Made by a program: the position numbers and the translations under genes. Shown piece by piece: positions 59,847-64,000 of a DNA stretch of 64,000 nucleotides. Origin of the DNA: Ustilaginoidea virens (taxonomy: Eukaryota; Ascomycota; Sordariomycetes; Hypocreales; Clavicipitaceae). A model generated the notes under the pieces. The model was not told where the DNA came from, did not search any database, and was given only the letters and a program-made list of their open reading frames with translations. How positions within the stretch are numbered: position 1 is the stretch's first letter; each line of letters begins with the position of its first letter. The stretch spans positions 1,364,001-1,428,000 of the forward strand of contig NC_057322.1 in assembly GCF_000687475.1 (NCBI RefSeq), given 5' to 3'.

Positions 59847-61608
59847 TTACCATTTGCCGCGATGGCCTCGCCCTCTTCCTCTCCCTCCCCTCCCCCTCCC
59901 CCTCCCCCCACCTCTACCTCCGCCAGAACGACCGTGGTATTCTGAAGGCGGCGGGCCTTGGTCTCGTCTTGCTTGCCTTTCCCCTGAACTCGAGTCCCAG
60001 AGATTTTTCACCCCCAGGAGTTTGCAGAATGCAACAGTCTGCGGATTTGTGTATTCCTCGGGCTGTTCCTGTACAATCTCTGGGGTTCCTGGGACATGGG
60101 GCGCTGCCGTGACTTCGAAATTTTCTGGCACGGTGAGTTTGCCCTTTTTGACAATGTTATCCTCCACCCACGCGCGCTCGGTTTCAATGAGCGGCAGGTA
60201 ATGGTCCTCACCCAGGTCGGGAGAGGGTTGTGCGGATCCATCACCAATGGCCAGAGTGCTGTGGAGAGCGCGAGTTATAGCCAGCCACTCAGCATCATAC
60301 TCGAGGGAGTAGCGTGGTTCCCCGGGTTTGGCTGGGTATTTCGTCAGGTCCTCAGAGTTGGAGGGCTTGATCTCACACAGCTGGAGAAAATGCCGTCCTG
60401 GCAGGCACTTGTCGAGGGCTAAGAAGCGGGTCTCTCTGTTTGTAATACCTGGTGGAACAGGTTGACCTGGGGTGTTGTTCTGTCGAGGTTGGGGTGGTGC
60501 GAAGGATGTCGGTAGCTGTGCGCGAATTTCCTCCGGTACCTCGTTGGTTTCTTCAACCTCGTTTGGAGTTCTGCTTGCTTGCTTCTCTTCATCATCACCA
60601 TTGGCATCAGCATCGTCATCCTCCATGTCCAAATTAATCTCATCGGGATTTGCTTCGGTCCCGGACTTGGCAAGATTTTTTGCATCACCAGCATTCGAGG
60701 CTTCTGCCGGATGTGGAACGCCGTTTTCCTCCTGATGCCTTTTGAGGGCTGCATACTTGACGTGCAAATGCGCCGAGAACCAATATGGTGGCCGTAGCCG
60801 ATTCATGACAAGCTCGGCAGCAACACTGCCCAACTGTCCATTTTGAGATTCCAACTTGAAGTCGGGCTTTTTGCGGAACAGCCAGGCCGAATCGCCGTGC
60901 TTCTCGATGTGGCGGGGCCAATCATGGCTGATGCCAACGTCCACCTGCGTCCGCAGCAGAAGCAGCTTGCGTACGTCAATCTCCCTCACATGATAGAATG
61001 ATTTGACGTCATCTGGACTGAAGGGCAGCCGCTCGTGATGCGGTTTTCGATAGTCGAACCCTTTCCAGATCCCCGACATGCCTGCAATGCGCAGAGGGCC
61101 GAAGCGAAGCACGTTGGCGGCTCCCATGTAGTAAATGTTGGGGGCGACCCAACCACCGTAATACAGCTCCCAGAGATGCGAGCTTGCTTCGTGGTTTCCC
61201 CCGACAAAGATGGTGAGATGGGGTGCCACGCGTCGGCCTGCGTAGTAGTCCGGGAAATCGCCCAGATGGCGATACTTTACAGGACAGGACATGACGCTAA
61301 GATCCGCAGCATTGCGCACCGCCTAATGGCATGTTAGGGCGTGAACGGAGCATTTGATTTGGGGGGAGGGGAGGGGGGGGGGGGCATGGACGCGTACTTG
61401 AAAATCACCCCCAATGATGAGTAGGTCAACCCCCTTCCACCCGCGGACTTTGCAAGATTTGTCGACGGCTTCGTATATGGCATTAAGAGTGCCATGACCC
61501 TGCGATCAGAGGTGAGCGAGCGACATGAATGAAAGCGGAGGTGGGTGTGCTCACACATCCTTCGATAGCTACACGAACACCACGAGTTACCAGGGTATTG
61601 GCGGCCAT
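59847..61608 (-). CDS. DBR1: Lariat RNA debranching enzyme
   Basis: Three exons (61608-61555, 61499-61398, 61322-59847) give 543 residues. The first junction rebuilds VAIEGCGHGTLNAIY and the second LLIIGGDFQAVRNAAD, both signature Dbr1 metallophosphoesterase motifs. GNHEAS, GISHDWP and FSAHLHVKYAAL supply the remaining metal ligands. The family's Cys replaces Asp in the first motif (GCGHG). A conserved DBR1 C-terminal domain follows (RFLALDKCLPGRHFLQ). The protein ends in an Arg-Gly-rich tail (about residues 500-540), likely RNA-binding. Dbr1 cuts the 2'-5' branch of excised intron lariats in the nucleus. The second intron contains a C-rich run. Confidence 0.96.
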
Positions 61609-62180
61609 ATTGTCTTATCCAGGTGGACGTGAAGCAGGACAGCCGTTGCAGATATTTGTTGGACCGACTGTGTAGAAACAGAATCCGTGGACCCGCCGTG
61701 TCGACTCTTGGGGGGGCAGAGCTTAGTGGCCAATGGATGGGTTGGCGGTACCTAATTTGGCAGGACCAGCCCAGCGCTCTTTCTGCCTCTGTCACCGAGC
61801 TTGACGCCAACGTATTCGAAGACTGGGTTCCATTGCTCCCAGAGTACGACGACCCAAAGAAACATACGCGATGAATGCGGGCATGCGTCTGAAGCCCAGC
61901 TGTTGGAGAGGACGTGGCATAGAATCGACTAGAGAGGGTGGCGGGGAAACGGGCTTTCAAACGACGAGTGGAGACCGCACCGTGCAGCGTTAGTAGGAAG
62001 GTTACTGTTAACTTGGTACATATACTGCTGCCTTGAGGCTCATTCGGTTTACGTTGAGAGAGAATCTGAGCCCTATTGTTAGCGGCAGCAATCCTTGCAA
62101 ATGGAGAGCACGGTCAGAACACTGTGTATTTCCCAGAGGAATAGACTATATAGATGACTGTGGCACTACAATCCTGTCAA
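61609..62180. other. Spacer between DBR1 and the first tRNA gene
   Basis: DBR1 promoter side. No gene seen. Confidence 0.5.
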
Positions 62181-62273
62181 GACACTTTGGCCGAGTGGTT
62201 AAGGCGGTGCCCTGCTACTAGCGTATGTTAGGCATTACATTCGTGTGCGTAGGTTCGAATCCTGCAGGTGTCG
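62181..62273 (+). tRNA. tRNA-Ser (anticodon GCT), with a 12-nt intron
   Basis: The acceptor stem pairs GACACTT with AGGTGTC, with discriminator G. The D arm is GCC...GGC. The anticodon stem GTGCC pairs with GGCAT. The loop reads CTGCTA, then a 12-nt insert (CTAGCGTATGTT), then A. This places the anticodon GCT and an intron at the standard site 3' of position 37. A long variable arm (ACA-TTCG-TGT) marks a type II serine tRNA. The T arm is GTAGG-TTCGAAT-CCTGC. A T5 run about 10 nt downstream serves as the Pol III terminator. Confidence 0.95.
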
Positions 62274-63433
62274 TGTGCTAGCTTTTTGCCCCACACTCGG
62301 GTTTGCTTGTACTTGGTTTTTTTCAACTCAGCCTCTTCAACGCTCACAGCATTGTTCAGCATCCTGGACCTCCTTTTTCGTCTGTATCTATCTACCCAGC
62401 GTCAGCCTCGATGCACGAGGCCCGAAGGATCCACTCCCAGCTACAGCATAGCCGCATGCTCTGAGACGCGCCGCGTCGTTAACTGTTCCCCTGGCTTGGT
62501 ATTCTGTGGGCGGGATGGCCACCGCGACGTGGAATCAATCTGCTTGGAGATGGGGGCCGTCGAGACGAAGAGACGAAAGCTGCCGTGGGCACGCGCCAGA
62601 CGGCTGCGCTCTGTGACCTCCATTGCGTCTCACAGGCTTTTGATACCGAGTTCTCCACATGATTGTCGAGCCTGGTTCTCGTCCCCAAAGACAGTCTTCA
62701 GTAGGTTTGGAAGATTCCGTCTGCGAGGAAAAGCCTGACTCCCATGAGGTACCAACCAAGGTCTAGCAAACGAGCCGCGTGGTGGAAAATAGAAGCCCGA
62801 CACTCGCAACTGCCTCTCAAAGCCGCTTGGCAGTGATTGACCCGGAATCTCCTCAAGGGCAGCCCCCCGACCGACACAGCTAAGCAGAGGTAGTAGCTAT
62901 GGCATCCACCATCGGTCCAAGTTGCAGGGGCCTAGGTTGTCCTTGCCTGCCGTCTCACCTCGTTCAACGCGTTCGGTAAGAAACGGTTTGACAGTCAAAG
63001 ACCAAGAATTCTACGTCCCGCGTAATCCGATGTCGCGGCGGGCAAAGTCGCGCTTGTCGTGCCCCGCCGTCCCACGCACGCTGTTACGGGATATCTGGCG
63101 ACGGTGAACCGTTGCGATGCACGCCGCTCAGAACCTCGAGGCCGTCTGCTCAAAGAACTGAGAACATGGACGCGCGCGCAGTCCGGGCCTCTGATCCTGC
63201 TGCCTGCTTCCTGGTCTGACGATGAGCCGCCAGCTCGCTGCCCAGTTGTTGCCTTGGCCCCGTCGAGGCTGGTAGCAGCGGTGTCAAACGTACCGCACAG
63301 CGCACTGTTGGCTGCAAACGGGTTGATAGTAAAAGGTGCTTTGTGCTTGCTGCACAATGCACTTGCTGGCACGGGCTAGGATCCTGAGCACTCCTTGACT
63401 TAATGCTCGTTTGACCCCTTAGCCGGATATCAA
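62274..63433. other. Spacer between the two tRNA-Ser genes
   Basis: About 1.2 kb without recognisable genes. The flanks of the two tRNAs are not otherwise similar beyond a TCAA directly upstream of each. Confidence 0.55.
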
Positions 63434-63526
63434 GACACTTTGGCCGAGTGGTTAAGGCGGTGCCCTGCTACTAGCGTATGCGAGGCATTACATTCGTGTG
63501 CGTAGGTTCGAATCCTGCAGGTGTCG
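63434..63526 (+). tRNA. tRNA-Ser (anticodon GCT), second copy with a 12-nt intron
   Basis: The mature sequence is identical to the copy at 62181. Only two bases differ, both inside the intron (CTAGCGTATGCG instead of ...TT). All stems, the anticodon GCT and the long variable arm are preserved. A T5 run lies just downstream at about 63534-63538. Both copies look functional. Confidence 0.95.
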
Positions 63527-64000
63527 AGATTCATTTTTGCTAGCTACCTGTGCATCTACCGGCTTGTCCTTTGCTTTTTATGTCATTTACTACAATGTAC
63601 TGCGTCGCGGTATGCACCAAGCTGCTGCGGTGCTAGACATTCCGGACCCTTTTTCCGCAGCACGAAGGGCAGTTGCGGCCTGGGGGGCAACAGATGCAAG
63701 CAAAGCACTATGTAGGATTTCCTCTTGATTCTCACCCAGGGTTTTCCTATACAGATAAGGCGAGGTACAGGTTGTTTAATAGCTTAGCTTCTAGCTCAGC
63801 TCACTAGTGTAAACAATAGGTCGTGGGCCGTTGTGTACTCCCGTCATGGACAGTAATATTCCTGGTAGCCCATGAGCGACTCTGGACCCATGCTGTCCAA
63901 GGGCTGTTGACCCACGAGGAGCTTATATCCGGGCAAGAACAGGGCGGCTATCTGCAATGCATACTGCGTAGCATTGTAGTTAATAATAGATGGGTGCGGA
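63527..64000. other. Window end without recognisable genes
   Basis: No supported coding frame or RNA. Confidence 0.5.

Noticed and set aside
1..64000. Secondary-metabolite or other functional gene cluster
   Set aside because: No synthase, transport-plus-tailoring or pathway-specific regulator group is present. The genes are unrelated housekeeping functions.

Overview
The window reads as nuclear DNA of a filamentous ascomycete, most likely a Sordariomycete and probably Hypocreales. Protein-coding genes are split by short GT-AG introns, mostly 50-140 nt. A lone 5S rRNA gene is dispersed rather than arrayed, one tRNA carries a canonical short intron, and the proteins match fungal families. No gene cluster, virus or CRISPR array was seen. 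The species cannot be fixed from the sequence alone.

Layout. The first 6 kb is accessory. It holds an apparently intact FunK1-type fungal protein kinase (1718-4128) next to a wrecked copy of a fungal family of unknown function (about 4360-5700). A 5S rRNA gene lies at 6680. Then come housekeeping genes: AP-2 adaptor alpha subunit (minus), an NDUFAF5-type complex I assembly methyltransferase (plus) and Arp2/3 subunit ARPC5 (minus). From 13.4 to 25.4 kb there is a 12-kb stretch where I find no convincing gene, only dense microsatellites, polypyrimidine blocks and a hexamer satellite.

From 25.5 kb coding density returns. TAF4 (minus) diverges from YSH1/CPSF73 (plus). These are followed by V-ATPase subunit a (minus) and an F-box/LRR protein (minus). 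A 5.2-kb spacer then leads to a Pho23-like ING/PHD protein (plus) and the cis-prenyltransferase RER2 (minus). A decayed MFS sugar transporter occupies 48.4-50.2 kb. It precedes an eight-exon GH63-like glucosidase (plus), the ATP synthase OSCP subunit ATP5, MOB1 and the lariat debranching enzyme DBR1 (all minus). The window ends with two nearly identical intron-containing tRNA-Ser(GCT) genes.

The housekeeping genes do not form a pathway. They cover endocytosis and actin, mitochondrial energy, transcription and RNA processing, dolichol synthesis, vacuolar acidification and mitotic exit. Gene models were built by hand from splice signals and reading-frame continuity, and each joined model has the correct phase at every junction. 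The most unusual material is the FunK1 locus with its broken neighbour, the 12-kb gene-empty repeat field, the many long homopolymer runs (several inside introns), and the paired tRNA genes that differ only within their introns.
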